DNA of 64,000 bases from Clavaria fumosa (GCA_951802425.1 OX637796.1:3720001-3784000), one strand, 5' to 3'. Shown: positions 10,537 through 23,273, counted from the first letter of the stretch. Numbers and translations are program-made. The notes: generated from the sequence alone by a model not told the origin.

Positions 10537-12747
10537 TCACGAGATCGTCGAGGTGGGGTTACCAAGAAGGATCTGGTCCAATATTGAGAAGTCAAAATTG
10601 GTGAAATCGACATCGCCTGGGTCGAAGGAGGTAGAGCTAAGATCCTGAGTTTGTACTTTGTCTGCCTGGCCTGCACCAAACTGACCCATTCCCACGACGA
10701 GATCAAACGGTCCACTTTCAAGCCAGGGCGCTACCTCCGGCAACTCATAAGATGGGCCGTTATCATAGGTTGCCAAATATGCGGATAGGAAGTCTGACTG
10801 AGTGTCGGATTGGAGGACGAGATCATGTCCTGGTAATGTTTGGGTAGTCAGGAGCAGGTCCGCATTTTCGGGGTATTCGAGTTGTGAAAAAGAGAAAAGG
10901 TCCGGCAATAAGTGTGCTGCATCAGGCGGGGAGCGGACTGGGCTCTCATCGCTAGAGGAAGTAGTCGAAGACCACGAGAGAGAAGGTGGGGATGACGTAG
11001 TGAGCTCGGGTATGCCAAAAAATGAGGACGTTTGGGATGATGAAGATAACTGAGACAATAACGATAATTGGGACGACGAAGACGGCTCGGACGAATACAG
11101 CCCGGCTATTAAGGAATGATCCAAAAGTTCGCCCAGTGCGATGTCCAGGGATTCCGGTGCACCTATGAAACCAGGTTCAGAAGTAGAGGGATAGCTCGGT
11201 ATGGTGCTGGTGTCCGGCGGCGCTTCGGGTTCGGGTGGAGGCGAGGCTACACGAGGTGCAGTCAAGAAGGTGAGCAACGGTGAGCCAGGAGAGGGGCTTG
11301 GGAATGCGTGTAATAGTGCTTTGGATGCTCGGGTAAGCGGCCGTCGGGTAATGGGCGGCTGTCGGGTAATGGGCGGCTGTATGGTGGCAGAAGGTGGAGA
11401 TGTTGGTTCAGCGGCGATATTAGCAGGATGGCGACCGACCGGCGGCCTGACTGTGACGAACATAGTCGCCGCAGACCGACCAGGTTTAGGCCGAGGGGGG
11501 ATTGCGGGCGAGACCTGTTGAGGTCGTTCGGGATCCTGAGGCATTTTCTTCCGTTGTGCTGGGCATGGTCCTCTTTCTCTTACGCTGAGGTTCTCGAATA
11601 GCTCTGCGAGCCTCTCAAAATCAGCCGGTTCGCGTTCAATGGGTTGAGTGGCGGGAGTGCGCATCCAAGGAAGTGGGGGGAAAACAAAGTTGCTTTGGCG
11701 TGGCGGAGTAAATTTAACCGGGAAAGCGTGTGGCGCAGTATCAGGATCTAGGATACCTGACAATTGTGGCTGAGGATTTGGCACGGCATCAGAGAACTAG
11801 CGAACAATAATGTGAGTGGTGGTCGCAAAGGAAGAAATCAAAGGACTAACGTAGCCATTGTCGTCGTCACTGAATAGTAGAAGTTCTTCATGCCCGGACA
11901 CGTCGGGGTCACACAGCTCCTCACATTGATCTGGTACCACTGACATGGCCATACGTTTCTCAAGTCTGTCTATTTTGAGTGTCGGATCTTCGTTTCCAGC
12001 CTTTCTGATCAGAGGAACGCCTTTGAGCTTCGTACGACGCCTGCGGTTCTGAAACTGTAGACTGGCATTAGGACTTCGCGTCACTTTTGTCTCGTAAATA
12101 CCTCACCCAAACTTGAATTTGTCGTTGCGACATTCCGGTCTTGCTCGCGATGGCTTTGATGTCACCCGAAGTCGGGTACGGGTCTTCGTCAAACCAATGT
12201 TCGAGAAAAGGACGGTGTTTCTGTAGAGGTCAGTCGTTGAACGTTGGGCAATCGATCACGGACATACGGGGTTGAAAGGAGGAATAGCCGATTTCTCTTT
12301 CTGATAAGGCGCGGGTGGGGTAACCTCCACAGGCTCAGTGTCTATCTGTGCCTTGGCCAGTTCGACCGCGTTCTCCTCCCATTGACGAAGCTGATTATGA
12401 TAAAGCGACAAACAAGTCGATCGAAAAGTAGAGGAGGTAGATTGTTGAGGCGAATCAAATTGATCAAGGCGCAGTTTCAACTCAAGGCGGGCGCGGAGAT
12501 CTTCGGCATGCTGTACGAAGGAGGTGCAGATAGATTTGATACGTGACGGGGAAATCGAAAGGTCGGAAAGCCGCTGTCTGAGGGTGTCTGTGGCTGGGGG
12601 TGGGATGGGTTCGAGTGGTGGTCGAAATCGGGATGGTGTGGGCTGGCAAACAGGCTTGACACCATGGTCCTCTGCAACCTTTTTTATCGACTTAGCTATG
12701 TCTCGGATGCCTTTAAGGACATCGCGTCGAAGGTGGGAGAACGTCAT
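10537..12747 (-). CDS. HD2: HD2-class homeodomain mating-type transcription factor (about 685 aa)
   Basis: Four exons join in phase on the minus strand: 12268-12747, 12107-12220, 11851-12054 and 10537-11796. Exon 1 encodes an N-terminal helical region (RRDVLKGIRDIAKSIKK) of the kind used for HD1/HD2 partner recognition. The homeodomain starts near residue 158 (HRPFLEHWFDEDPYP) and ends with helix III QIQVW / FQNRRRRTK, split by the second intron after W198. The WFQNRR core is the canonical HD2 type. The long C-terminus is Ser/Pro-rich with acidic patches, as in activation domains. HD2 dimerises with HD1 from a compatible mate to switch on the dikaryotic programme. It is divergent from HD1 with 188 bp between start codons. 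The exact 3' end assumes no further intron. Confidence 0.88.
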
Positions 12748-12935
12748 CAGGTAGGAGTTGAAGCAAGAGAAAGACGAGATGAATGTACAAAAACGGCTAG
12801 ATTAGCCGGTCCATTGTTCCTGCGAAGCCACGTGAGGGAATAGATATATATGTGCAATGTGCAATGTCAATGCTGAGTTTTAAGTTTCTAATGATATGCG
12901 TCAATACTTGATCAGCACCAGCGCATACCACCTCC
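12748..12935. promoter_or_regulatory. Shared divergent promoter of HD2 and HD1
   Basis: Only 188 bp separate the two start codons. A TATA-like ATATATA lies at about 12,844-12,850, roughly 90 bp before the HD1 ATG. No heterodimer-binding operator could be identified by eye. Confidence 0.6.
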
Positions 12936-15265
12936 ATGGACGACGACTTTCGTCGACGCCTGTTGCGGGTGGAGGTGGACTTCCTATCAGCCGTCTCCGA
13001 TGGCGACGCAGCGGTTGCTCTATTTGAGGAGACCTGGTCGACGCTGGTGTACGACCTCTCTCGCGCCGTGGAATCGAAAGCTATCGATGACCGCACGGCG
13101 GAGTTAGCCCAAGGTGTTGCTACCCGGTTAGCAATACTAGCGGATAGTCTCGACGATTTGCGGGTCAAGTATGACTCGTTGACTTCTGACCTCGAGACCG
13201 AGGTCCAAGAAGTATTCGAGCATATGCATCTGACTGGCGCATCCAATGACACACCTGGTCATTTCTTCCTTTCTTGCGTCACAGTGGATACTCATACGCA
13301 TACACAGACACCGAGGTGCCTTTAGAGCCTGAACCTATACCGGGTCGCCTTTGTCCTGTGCCGCCTTACTTCGAGCTCGCCTACAGTTGGATGATGAAAA
13401 ATTTACACCAGCCATACCCATCTCCCTCCGTCAAAGCGGATATCGCTCGCTCTTCTGGGACTTCAATTTGCGCCGTGGACAACTGGTGTCAGAATTTTCG
13501 CAGCAGAATAGGCTGGTCTAAAATTCGCCAAGTCTATTTTAACAACGACCGACAAGCTACTGTTGACGCTGCGCGCTGCGTATTCCTTCAAGACGGCTCT
13601 GAGTCTCTGCTGAGCCGCGGCGTCTGTGCGCTATTTCTCCAAATGCGTGAAGACGCAGCTCGGTTGTACGATCAAAAGTTCAAACAGAGCATACCAACAA
13701 GCCAGCTATGCGCGGTTATTCAGGACGCCACTGGGGGGGACGTTGCAGACGTGACCGTCAAGAAAGAACCCGATTTAAAGGACAAGAGAATTGAATCGCG
13801 GGAGCTCAGAAAAGCCCAGAGACGGAGGGAGGCACAAATAAAGAGGAGGATCGCGGCGGCCTCATATCCTTCTCCCGAGCGATCCATTTGCGGCTCACCA
13901 GCACATTCTCACATATCTCTTTCGCCTTCCGATGATGATTTCGAAGATTCCGACCTTATATCAAATGCTTCGACGCCAAGCCACAAGCGCCGACGCATAT
14001 CGGTTTCTACTGCCTCTACCATCAACCGCCCTCTAATTGACGAGCATCCCTGCCCCCATGACAAGCGACATCGGTGCTGTGCAACTGTTCTTATCTCATT
14101 TCGCTTTTGCTGATGTTTTTCGACCAGACCCAATGGACCACCGGAAATACAGGATTACGTACCACTCACTCCTGCTTCGACTGTGGGAGATTTGTGCGAA
14201 GATGTTCCAGGCCAAATTGCAGAACAGACAAGCGCCGATTTTATCTCACGATCCGTCGATTCACCGCACTTGCTTACCCCCCTTCTCTCTCCTGTCTCGC
14301 CCAATGTTTTCTCATCCATAGTTCCAAGCCCTCCTTCCACCCCTCCTCCATTAACCCTTGATCGCCGACACCACTGCGAGACATCCCTGCCATCCCCGAT
14401 TTCCCCACCATTACACACCGTTTCCTCTCGCAAGCGCCGCCTCTCAACTTCTGATTCTGATGATCTACCATCCAAACGTCCTTGCAATTCGCGCATCAAA
14501 CCTTGCCTTCTCAAACCCTCCCCATTACCCCATTCGGAACCCGAGCAAGAATTTTGGTGGATCAGTGCGATTTGCGACCCGCAGGCTTTCCCGCCAGACA
14601 TCCCGCTTGCCGATGCTCCTTACCAGACCAAGCAACCCGAAGGAAAGAGCGAATCAGGCCAGCTGTCACCTGTCCCATGGCCTATGCTTGGATATTCTCT
14701 ATGTCCCAGTGACCTGTATGCAGCGAAAGGGACTCCCCCTACCCTTGACGTTGCTGCTCCGGAGCACGAGTTTGGGTCGGGCAATGCTATCAATGTGACC
14801 GCTGTGAGCGAGCGCAACTGTCTCGCCCTGTGTTGTATGTCATTCTGTCGCTCTTCTCTGAACCTCGCTGATTCTGTCGTAGTGTATACTCGCCCTCAAA
14901 GACCGCGACATAAGCCCCTCTCTAAACTTCGTTTACGCTCCGTTTCGCACCCTCAATGGCTGAAGAATTTTGACGTGAGCCATACTGCCGTCTTACCTTC
15001 TGTCCACGCACCGGCCAATCTCAATTCAGCTCCGACCTGCCCTCTGTCTGCGTGTCTAGGTTGGTTTGCGGACATGACGGTCGATGCATCGGCTTCTCTA
15101 ATCTCAACTTCCATGGACTGCTGTCTCTTGTGTGACTCATCCATTCCTTGTTGTCGGGCAATTCTGGGTGCCAACTATCTCTTGTTGTCTTGCGGCGATC
15201 GGCGATGGAAACTGGGTCAAATTCGGTACCACGAACGCGAGATCACACGCCTCAAGTTGGAGTGA
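12936..15265 (+). CDS. HD1: HD1-class homeodomain mating-type transcription factor (about 725 aa)
   Basis: Proposed exons: 12936-13257, 13308-14073, 14128-14834 and 14883-15265. The first intron is fixed by frame to the acceptor TACACAG at 13307; a nearer AG gives the wrong frame. The last intron (GTATGT...CGCTGAT...GTAG, 48 nt) keeps frame whether spliced or not, so it is less certain. The N-terminal 107 residues form the variable dimerisation region (RRRLLRVEVDFLSAVSDG). The TALE-like homeodomain spans about residues 120-180, with HQPYPSPSVKADIARSSG and helix III VDNWCQNFRSRIGW. Asn170 and Arg172 are kept, but Cys168 replaces the usual Phe. Basic stretches (KRRRIS and KRRLS) are likely nuclear localisation signals. 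The C-terminus is Pro/Ser-rich. The function is inferred from the class and from pairing with HD2. Confidence 0.85.
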
Positions 15266-15651
15266 TGTCGGACTTGATCCGGTTATCACGAGCACCCCTT
15301 TCTCTCAAGCTTTTTCTCTCTTCGCATAGTCACCTAGATTTCTCTTCATTGACACTACATATCCCCACATCGCATTTATCACATCATATCCCGCAATCAT
15401 CATACCCCACTTACATTCTGCTGCATCCACAAGCATTCCCGCATGCCCGCACGTTATTTATTTCATATCTCGCATTCTTGTCGCAAGATGTTTATCTAGG
15501 CATACAATCATCTCTGTCTTGTGCACACATACCGCACTCAAAGCCTCCTCGCAATATTTTATTACTAAGTTTGTACAGCTGCGAAGCACGGACCCAACCA
15601 TGTATTTCACATCAATTTATCTAATATTCTAGCGCAGTTCCCCAACACCAT
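15266..15651. other. Convergent intergenic region between HD1 and MIP
   Basis: These 386 bases contain T/C-rich 3'-UTR-like sequence and no supported gene. Confidence 0.55.
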
Positions 15652-18088
15652 TTAATGTCTGTTTGACGCTGCTGCTTCATCTTCCAATCTCCAACTGCCA
15701 ACCTCTCGCATGGCATTTGCGTCCCCAACCTCCAACTCTGGTGTGTCGAGAAACGCTGCGACCATAATCCACGGGTCCTTGCCCCCACCAAAGCTAAGAA
15801 TCTCACGCCTGAATTTTTGACCCGTTTCACGTCTAAGCGGGTCATCTGAGAAGACTTTGCGCCAGAGCCGAGATGCAATAGCGCGGTCGAAAAGGTAAGA
15901 GTAGTAAGTCGCGCCATAGCCAAACAAATGACCAAACTGTGTTTGGAAGGACGTTCCAGGCACGTAAGGTATCAACCCTTGCGAATCATACAGCTCGGCG
16001 AGAGCCATTGTGGAATTGAAGGTTGGCTCAAGGACGGCGGGTGAGTGGTAGACCTGGTCAATGGTAGACATGAGAATTTGAGAATGGGTGTCAATGGAGT
16101 GGCAGGGGTCCTCGTGATGATTGCCCACTTGTCGGACAGGCGTTGACCCGTCAATGTCAAAGAGAGAAAGGACGACTGGGGACTTGAGAAAATATTCCAT
16201 AAGGATGGAGGGGAGTTCCGAGAAGTCTGTTGCGCAACGAGTGCCGGACACGGTTTGATACTCCGTCCGTCCAATCATGGCTGGGGCACATCTTGGGTTA
16301 GGAGGTACTGCTTTGAGTTGAATAGACAACTTACAATGCATGGCGTGACCCATCTCATGGTAAAGCGTCAAAACATTGTGCCACGTGAGCACGGTTGGGC
16401 GATTTCCAGAGCGAGCGAAATCGCACAGCAAGACAACCAGAGGTAGCTGATAGACGCCTTCTTGACCCCGGATGCGATGGCGCTTGACTGCTTCGAACTC
16501 CTGCGAATAACGAATATAGTTCTCATTGGTACTTTCTTCCATCGGGTCGCTAGCGTCGTCGTCGTTGTCCGTCCTGCGCGAGCAACGGACTGTATAATGC
16601 GCCGCACCGCTGATTTTACCAGTTCTGAGGAATAAATCTGTGTAGATCCACCCAATGAGGCCTTCGTCCTCATGCATCACTTCTAGTTTCTGGACGTCGG
16701 GGTGCCAAACCTCACCCGGTACGATTTCGGCGGGTCGAAGCCATATACCGTACAGGTGACGGAACAAGCGCGACAAACTGACAAAGACCGTGCCTGGCGT
16801 GAGCGGAGGTAATGGAATGGAAGGCGCGGGGGGTTCAGGAGGGCAGAAGTAATCTCTATCCCAGGCCTGAATGATAGGCAAGGATGGAGACTTCATTTGC
16901 GCTTGCTTCCTCTCAGCAAGAGTTTTCAATGCCCGTCGCGCATGTACCTTAGTGTGATCCATAAGCGTATCGAGAAAATGGCGGACGTTATCTGAAAAGT
17001 CTAGGCTTGAATTTCATCAAGGATGCAGTTACAGATTAATTACCTGGAGATTTTGCCATCATGTCCTCTAATGTCATTTCTGCAAAGCTTTCCTTTCCGA
17101 CGAGACGTGCAAGCTCTGCTCGAGCTCGAAGAAGCTCCTCCAACACGGCCACTTGCGCTGGCGTGCCCGAGTTAGCAGCCATGTATAGTTTTCTACGCGG
17201 CGCCTCTGACGGTGCGGACCGCATGATCATCTGTGCTTGTAGAGAGCCTGGGTAGATGAGAAGATCGCGCTGCGTAGCCCAGGCCTGCCTAAGCAGCCGC
17301 GCTCCAAGGCCCTTGTCCTTCAGACCGTCCAATTCAGAGGGTTTGATTTCGGCAGGGGGCCGAGCGGCCGCTGCCTCCTCCGTAAAGCGCCTTCCTAACA
17401 TCGAGATCTGGGTTGACAATGAAACGAATCGCCTCCGCTGCTCTGGGGGGAGGTTGATGGCAGACTTCTCAAAGTCTCGCCGGAAAATGAGTGCTGTTCG
17501 ATGTGCTTCAGGACTTAGGGACTTCAAAGTGGCTGGGTCGAACAAGGCGGCTTTCAGTGCCTGATCGAGGACAGCTCAGCGAGGCGCCTGACCAACCAAC
17601 AGAATTTATACCTCGTATAAGCCAATGTCCGTATTCAGCACGTTCATGAACTCGCAGATGATCTCATACGCTCTGTCCGCGGCGCCAACCCAATCTGGGT
17701 CTGGGTGTGCGTGTCGGACAAGCTCCATCATGTCAATAACGCCGCACAGCGTGTCGCCCAGCCTATCCAAATTTTTGACGACGCGACGCAATTCATGCCT
17801 TGACTCTTTGGCACGCAGAATCCGTCTAGTTATTAGTTCGGCTCGGTGTAGAGCAGCCTGGGCCAAAACAAGACAAGCCTCCGGAGTCCTGAGAGACGAG
17901 TGGCCAAAAAGCCCAGTCTGCGTCACCGCCGAGGTACGCTGGGGCTGGTCGAACAAAGATAGCAGAGCTCTGTCATCCGCAGAGGGAGGGAGGACTATGG
18001 AAGAAAAGCGGCGAGAGCGAGCACAAAGACAACGCCAGGGCTTGTGCGTACGCTTGAAGGGCGCGTTCCTCGCCGCTCTTGCCAGCAT
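15652..18088 (-). CDS. MIP: Mitochondrial intermediate peptidase (M3 metallopeptidase), 759 aa
   Basis: Four exons join in phase: 17612-18088, 17044-17560, 16335-16991 and 15652-16280. The N-terminus ([18 protein letters not shown]) is Arg-rich without acidic residues, as in a mitochondrial presequence. The zinc motif HEMGH is encoded at 16,345-16,359, directly before the third intron. After it comes the family segment [19 protein letters not shown], and near the end [20 protein letters not shown] removes an octapeptide from imported proteins after the main processing peptidase has cut. The gene is the classical physical marker of the HD locus in Agaricomycetes and lies here convergent to HD1, with 386 bp between the stop codons. 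The length fits the family. Confidence 0.93.
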
Positions 18089-18292
18089 AAGGTGCGGTCA
18101 CCAGGTACAGTAACGAGAAAGTCACGCGTTAATGCACGTGATATCTTCCTGAGCACTAAGGTGATGCTCGGTGGTAGTGATCAGCACCATGATGTGTTTT
18201 GAGAATGCGGTAGGATACATGAAGGCAAAGATGTATAGTGACGGAAATAGATCTAACGAATCCAATATGAGTCAACCGATGGTGGAGAAAGG

Positions 18293-20389
18293 CTACCTCT
18301 CTTCAAGTTCGTCGTTGGATAGAGGAGGGGGTGTCGCATTCCGATGGTTTGTACCGTCTGTCTGACGGCTCGATCCTGATGATTCAGTCTTGGCACTAGT
18401 CGTCTCTGTGGATGTTGGCGCCCGTGGTGCTTGAATCGGTTCCACCGCGTAAACCCAGAATTTACTCTTCTTCTTCCCAGCAACGTGCTCTACGACGGTC
18501 TCTGTGGGCTTCACAGCTGCCGCGCCATTAATTTTGATTTTTAGATTGCTTTGAGAACCAGTCAATATCTTGTCGGCGGCGACGGGTCCAGGGGCAGATT
18601 CTGCGCTGATAGTGCTTTCCTCAGTGCGAGCACGTTTGGGGGCGGGAGGTTCATCCGATTCGGTGCGTTCTGGTGGAGCACCAAGGCGTGCCGACCGTCT
18701 TTCGCCTCGCCAATCGGAAAGAGATTTAGACCCAGATGCGCGTTTTTCATTGGCGTTGAGCGCCGCTGCACGGGCAGATCTCCGGCGACCACTGGATCTT
18801 TGACGCCATCTTGAACCATTGGACCCGTCGTTTGCATAGTCGTCCTCCTCAAACTCATCTTCGTCTTCATCTTCTTGATATCTGTATTCGTCACCTTCGT
18901 CCTGGTACCGCAAATATTCGAATGCAATGCCATAGGGTAGACTCATATGCAACACTTGCCTCGCTCCCCACATCATTGTACACATAATCCGGGCGGTGTG
19001 TCTGTCGTCGCGTACGAGTTGCCCTAATCTCGGCTTGCGCCATAAGAGCGTTCCGCGCCTCAATCTTTCGACGGACCCTCTGGACTCGCTGTCGAGAATC
19101 ATTAATAGCCGGTCTACAATGGAGTGTGGAGAAAACATATTCTCCCCGGCCTCCCGTGCAAACCCAGCTAACTCACCGCTAATTCAGCATCAATAGCCTC
19201 TATACGACTCTCGAGTGCTGTGATGAGCGCTCGGTGATTTACTTGGTGCTTTGATGATTTTCTTCCCTTTCGATCGGGGAGGTCTGCCCGATCTTTGAGG
19301 CGCTCAATGAGCGCAAGGTACTCTTCCTTCGTGGACGAGACAGTCTCGAAAGTCGCCGTCACCTTCCATGGATTCGTAGAAATATACACTCTTGGCGAAT
19401 CTGCGAGTAACCGGGAATGCAATCAGTCTGCAGAGTCCCAGAAATGCAGATACTCGGACCGCAGTCGCCGTATGTGATTGATGTAGCAGTCACAGACGGG
19501 AAACAACAGATAGCGGCAAATAGGAACAAATAATTTGGTGCATGAAAGAGGAGACGCACGGACCATCTGCGACCCAATAGCGTCTTCGTTCCATGTCCTG
19601 ACCAAGCGGGATTTGTTGCAGTTGCTCGACGGTCGGCGGGTTAGGCGTGTTCCACGCGACCGAGGATTCCTTTTTCTGCTTACTGTGAACGACGCCCCAA
19701 GCGCGATCGATGGTGTCCTTGATCTCTGGCGTATGCATAAGCTGCATTTCCACCAGGATGCGGAGCATTTTAAGCTATAGGTGAGAAGCACGAGAGTCTG
19801 GTGAAGTGGCCCGCGAATATTCAAAGCAAGGAGGCGTACTTTGAGATCCCAGTCGGCCGCGAAAATCCCGCCCTCCATAGACTCAAACGGATCCATATTC
19901 TTGCCGAGAGCATCGTTCCAGAACACAGTCCTCTCCGAAGTCTTAAAGTGTTCTGACATGATGCTCGCCAAGGTAGAGGAGATCTGGTCCACGCTGGAAT
20001 TCGGTACCAACGTGTCACCACCATTGATACGGTTCGTACGACGTGCCTAAAATGCACCCACCTCAAGTTACGCGTTTGCGGTCGCAAATTGAGTACGAAG
20101 CGCGACAGAACCTTCGCTAGAATATTGTTCGGCTCGTGGTCTAGCAGAGCATTTTCCAGGCTATCGAAGCAAGCAATTCGGTAGCGCGCGGTCAGTATAT
20201 AAATACCGAGGGCAAAGAGCGGAAATCTCACTCCATGGGTGTTTCTAACCCTTCGACCTTAGCGCGCAAGTTGGTGAACTTGCATATGAATGAGTACACG
20301 AGTAGAGACTCCCAACGGTCGGATGGGTGCTTGGCGTTAGACGGTGGACAAACATGACCTCTCCTTTCCACGACGGAGGTGGTAGCCAT
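18293..20389 (-). CDS. DDT/WHIM-like nuclear protein, probably chromatin-associated (about 527 aa)
   Basis: Seven exons: 20232-20389, 20062-20160, 19993-19840, 19564-19774, 19177-19400, 18960-19088 and 18293-18901, all in phase. The N-terminus has a DDT-like helical block (SDRWESLLVYSFICKF, LENALLDHEPNNILAKVLSR). The middle carries QIPLGQDMERRRYWVADDS, which resembles the WHIM motif of ISWI-complex subunits. Next are VYISTNPWKVTATFETVSS and a coiled-coil-like RVQRVRRKIEARNALMAQ. The C-terminus has a very acidic run (EDEDEDEFEEDDY) and basic patches. The intron after exon 6 is best explained by a GC-AG pair (GAG|GCAAGT...CCAG); GT at AATGAT|GTGGGG would also keep frame. A role in chromatin remodelling is inferred. 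Confidence 0.7.
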
Positions 20390-20818
20390 CGTGACATGCA
20401 ATGGGCGCGAAGATGTGGAGGTGCGAAGCAAAGATGGGTGGCGCGGCCGCAACTCGCCAACACTTGTTTGAAAGGCATCGCCAAATATATTACAACATGA
20501 GGGCTGGACAATTTATACATTTACCCAACTGCAAACGACATTCATGGACATGGATAATGGGAAGGCTGGAAGATACTACGTGAACCCGAACTGTACTGCC
20601 GAATTCTCCGCATGCGCCAGAACAAAGGTAGGAATCGAACGCGTAGTGAAAATAAGCGACAACTTGACTCTGGAAGGAAGAAGGATGGATGGATAAGCTC
20701 CACGAGACTAATTCAGACGACATCGGCGATTTGACGCCTACCTCGCAGCCAGACCACACTGAAGAGCCATGCCCAGCATTACGCACAGTCTTCGGCGCGA
20801 CGCGTCGTGCGCTGTGGC
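20390..20818. other. Intergenic region
   Basis: This 429-base region lies between the DDT-like gene start and the FAM32A-like gene stop, both on the minus strand. It must contain the promoter of the former. I see no gene or RNA in it. Confidence 0.5.
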
Positions 20819-21576
20819 TCAACCGGGACCTACTTTCGGAATGTCGTGATGCTCGGAAAGTGCATCCAACTTGGCGTTGAATTCGTGGACCCGTTGCTTA
20901 TGCGTCATTTTCGCTATTTGCAATGCCCGTTGGATACGCTACCAGGGTGATAAAATGTTACGGTTAATAAAACGAAAACATCAATATTACGAACTACACG
21001 CTCACCTTGCGTCTCTGCGCCAGCGCAAAACGCTTCTCAGCCTCCGTTTTCCTGTCGTCGTTGTCATCACGCATATTCCGCGCGCCATCTGACACAGCTC
21101 GATCACTCTCTTTAGATCCTGCAGCTTGTAGTGACATTTCTGCATCAACCTGATCCATTTCTTTCATGAGAGCGTCAACTTCAGACCCACTACCTGGCAC
21201 GTCTCGACCAACGTCTAACACAATCGCGGTCGTTTTCTTTTAGTTTTTTCTCAGCTTTCTGGATGATGTTGGCTCACCCTTATCTGCGCTATCCACGGGA
21301 GCATCGACTTTGGCCTTATCGTCAGGCGCGATACGGCTGCTTCCTGGGGTGTGCTGATCATATCCTGCAGCGCTGCCAGGGGATTTCGGTTTCTTTACAC
21401 CAGCAGAGACATCGACGCCATTTTTTTGTACATTTTTTTTCTGCTTCGAGCCCTTCCTGTAAGTTTGAATGTAAGTTGAAGCGCGGCAGAAGGTAGGTTT
21501 TAAACACGCACTTTTTGTTAGTTCCGCCTTTGAGATTGAGGGTTCCACCAGATGTAAAGTAATCGTAATCCGACAT
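20819..21576 (-). CDS. FAM32A-like nuclear protein (190 aa)
   Basis: Four exons join in phase: 21512-21576, 21278-21456, 21006-21214 and 20819-20938. The start [18 protein letters not shown] and the lysine-rich stretch after it (KKGSKQKKN) match the FAM32A pattern. The C-terminus [20 protein letters not shown] followed by HDIPKVGPG is the diagnostic conserved end of the family. The animal homologue is associated with late spliceosomes; a similar role here is inference. The middle part is longer and more acidic than in animal proteins ([16 protein letters not shown]). Confidence 0.82.
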
Positions 21577-21903
21577 AGCTAGTCGGGGTCAACGATGACT
21601 ATTCTTCCCTTTCTGACCGCAAAGCGATGTTGCACGCAGAGGAAAGATGAGTCCCTTGTCCCCTCAACAACTGAGTTGAACCTGCGCAAGGACGTTGTGT
21701 GTTGTGTGACTGGCAATGCGACAACCGTGACGAGTTCACTCACCGCTGCCGTCAGCGCTTCAGTAACGCAGCAGGGCGCTGAATATCTAGTTCCACATAT
21801 TCAGGAGCTGGACCGAGGATTCGACTCGAAATAACCGGTCAAATAGTCCGCAAGAAACAATCTTCAACGTTCTTCACATTGCCAACGACCTGCAACGAGA
21901 GAA
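21577..21903. promoter_or_regulatory. Divergent promoter region, FAM32A-like / TMEM115-like
   Basis: The two start codons face away from each other across 327 bases. No TATA box is obvious, as is usual for housekeeping genes. A short open frame inside does not look like a protein. Confidence 0.4.
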
Positions 21904-23273
21904 ATGGCACTGCTTCCCTCTGTCTCACAATTTTTTACCTCCATTCCTCCTGCAACACGCCTCTTCACATTCACGACTATTGCTGCCTCATTATTCTACC
22001 TCTGGATACGATGGCCGTGGTCAGATGACCAGACGATAATCATGCCCTATCTCTTATTGGTCCCAGGAAGCAGTCTTTTCTATCCATGGACCTTTGTGAC
22101 AGCCGCTTTCGTGGAAACCAGTGTCTTTGAGGTATGTGTATTATTCACCTTGCATCGATCGGTCTTTGCAAGACGTCAGTCTAGTTTTTAGCGACAATGG
22201 TGTTTGTTCCTCCATCTTTGCGGTATCTAGAGCGGCTTTGGGGAACCAGCGAAACACTCAAATTCATCCTGGTGTCCACCGCTATCCCAAACCTGATTAC
22301 ATTTGCAATCAATTGGGTAGAATTTGCCGCTACGAAGAACGCAGATTTATTCCTGTCCGTCCCTTCAATCCCTCCCCACGGTTGCTTTTGACGTGTCTTA
22401 TCTCTTGACAGTTACGGGATGCAGTATCATGGCCAGATGGCTTTACAAGTTGCGATCCTTGTTGCCTTTACCCAACTCATCCCGGAACACCAAGTGCAAG
22501 TTATGGGTGTTATCAAGTCACGCGTCAAGGCGCGTTTACGTTGCTATTGCTATTCATAGACAACTCGAATCATAACAAGTGGTTGTAGAAACTGCCTATG
22601 GCATATGTCACGTTGTCCACGATCTTGACGATAGCTGGTTTCCAATGCCCGTGGATCCTCATCCAATTTGGCTGGTATGTGTCTTGGGTGTACTTGCGCT
22701 TCTACAAGCGGAGTCCGGGCGATACCATTGGCGGAGGAGACGTGTACGGAGATAGAAGCGAGACATTCGCACTTGTGTCTTGGTTCCCACCCTTCCTGCA
22801 GTAGGTGCTTCTCCATCCATACCCAGCTTTTCTGACGCGCCGGCCAGCACTCCGTTGACATTGCTCGCGAATTTCGTCCATCGCTGGGCGACGCGCCTCC
22901 GCCTCATCCCGTCTGCAAATTTAGACTTGGAATCTGGTGGCGGTCATGCGCAGTTGCCCGGGGCTGCCCGCGCCGAGGCTGAGCGAAGACGGTGAGTGCC
23001 CTTTGACACTCTTGTCCGCTCCACTCAATGTTGTGCCTTGGTAGTGCCATGGCATTGAAAGCCCTCGATCAACGACTCGCCAACTCCGCATCAACCACGT
23101 CCTCCGGGGTGGGACAACCGCAGACACCTAGACCGCCGGCCACATCGTCAACATCCAATACCTCCAATAACGAGGGTACTGGGCATTCAATGACCCGAGC
23201 AAGTGAGAGAAAGAAGAGCTTAAGCGATGCAGATAACGGAGACGAACCAGAAGCGAGCGAGCATGGCCGATAG
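21904..23273 (+). CDS. TMEM115-like (DUF1751, rhomboid-related) membrane protein, 364 aa
   Basis: Six exons: 21904-22131, 22185-22354, 22412-22523, 22589-22800, 22848-22991 and 23045-23273; the total closes in phase. Early residues include MPYLLLVPGSSLFYPWTF and PPSLRYLERLWGTSE, followed by several hydrophobic segments (LKFILVSTAIPNLITFAI, MALQVAILVAFTQLIP). Then come YGDRSETFALVSWFPPFL and a hydrophilic Ser-rich tail. This is the fungal TMEM115/DUF1751 pattern, a Golgi-resident protein linked to retrograde transport in animals. The donor of the third intron (CGC|GTCAAG) was chosen for phase; a GC donor three bases downstream is the alternative. COG1 follows on the same strand 116 bases later. 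Confidence 0.75.

Noticed and set aside
13274..13307. Start of an HD1 second protein at an ATG inside the first intron
   Set aside because: The reading MRHSGYSYAYT comes from intron sequence; the acceptor at 13,307 restores the frame to exon 1.
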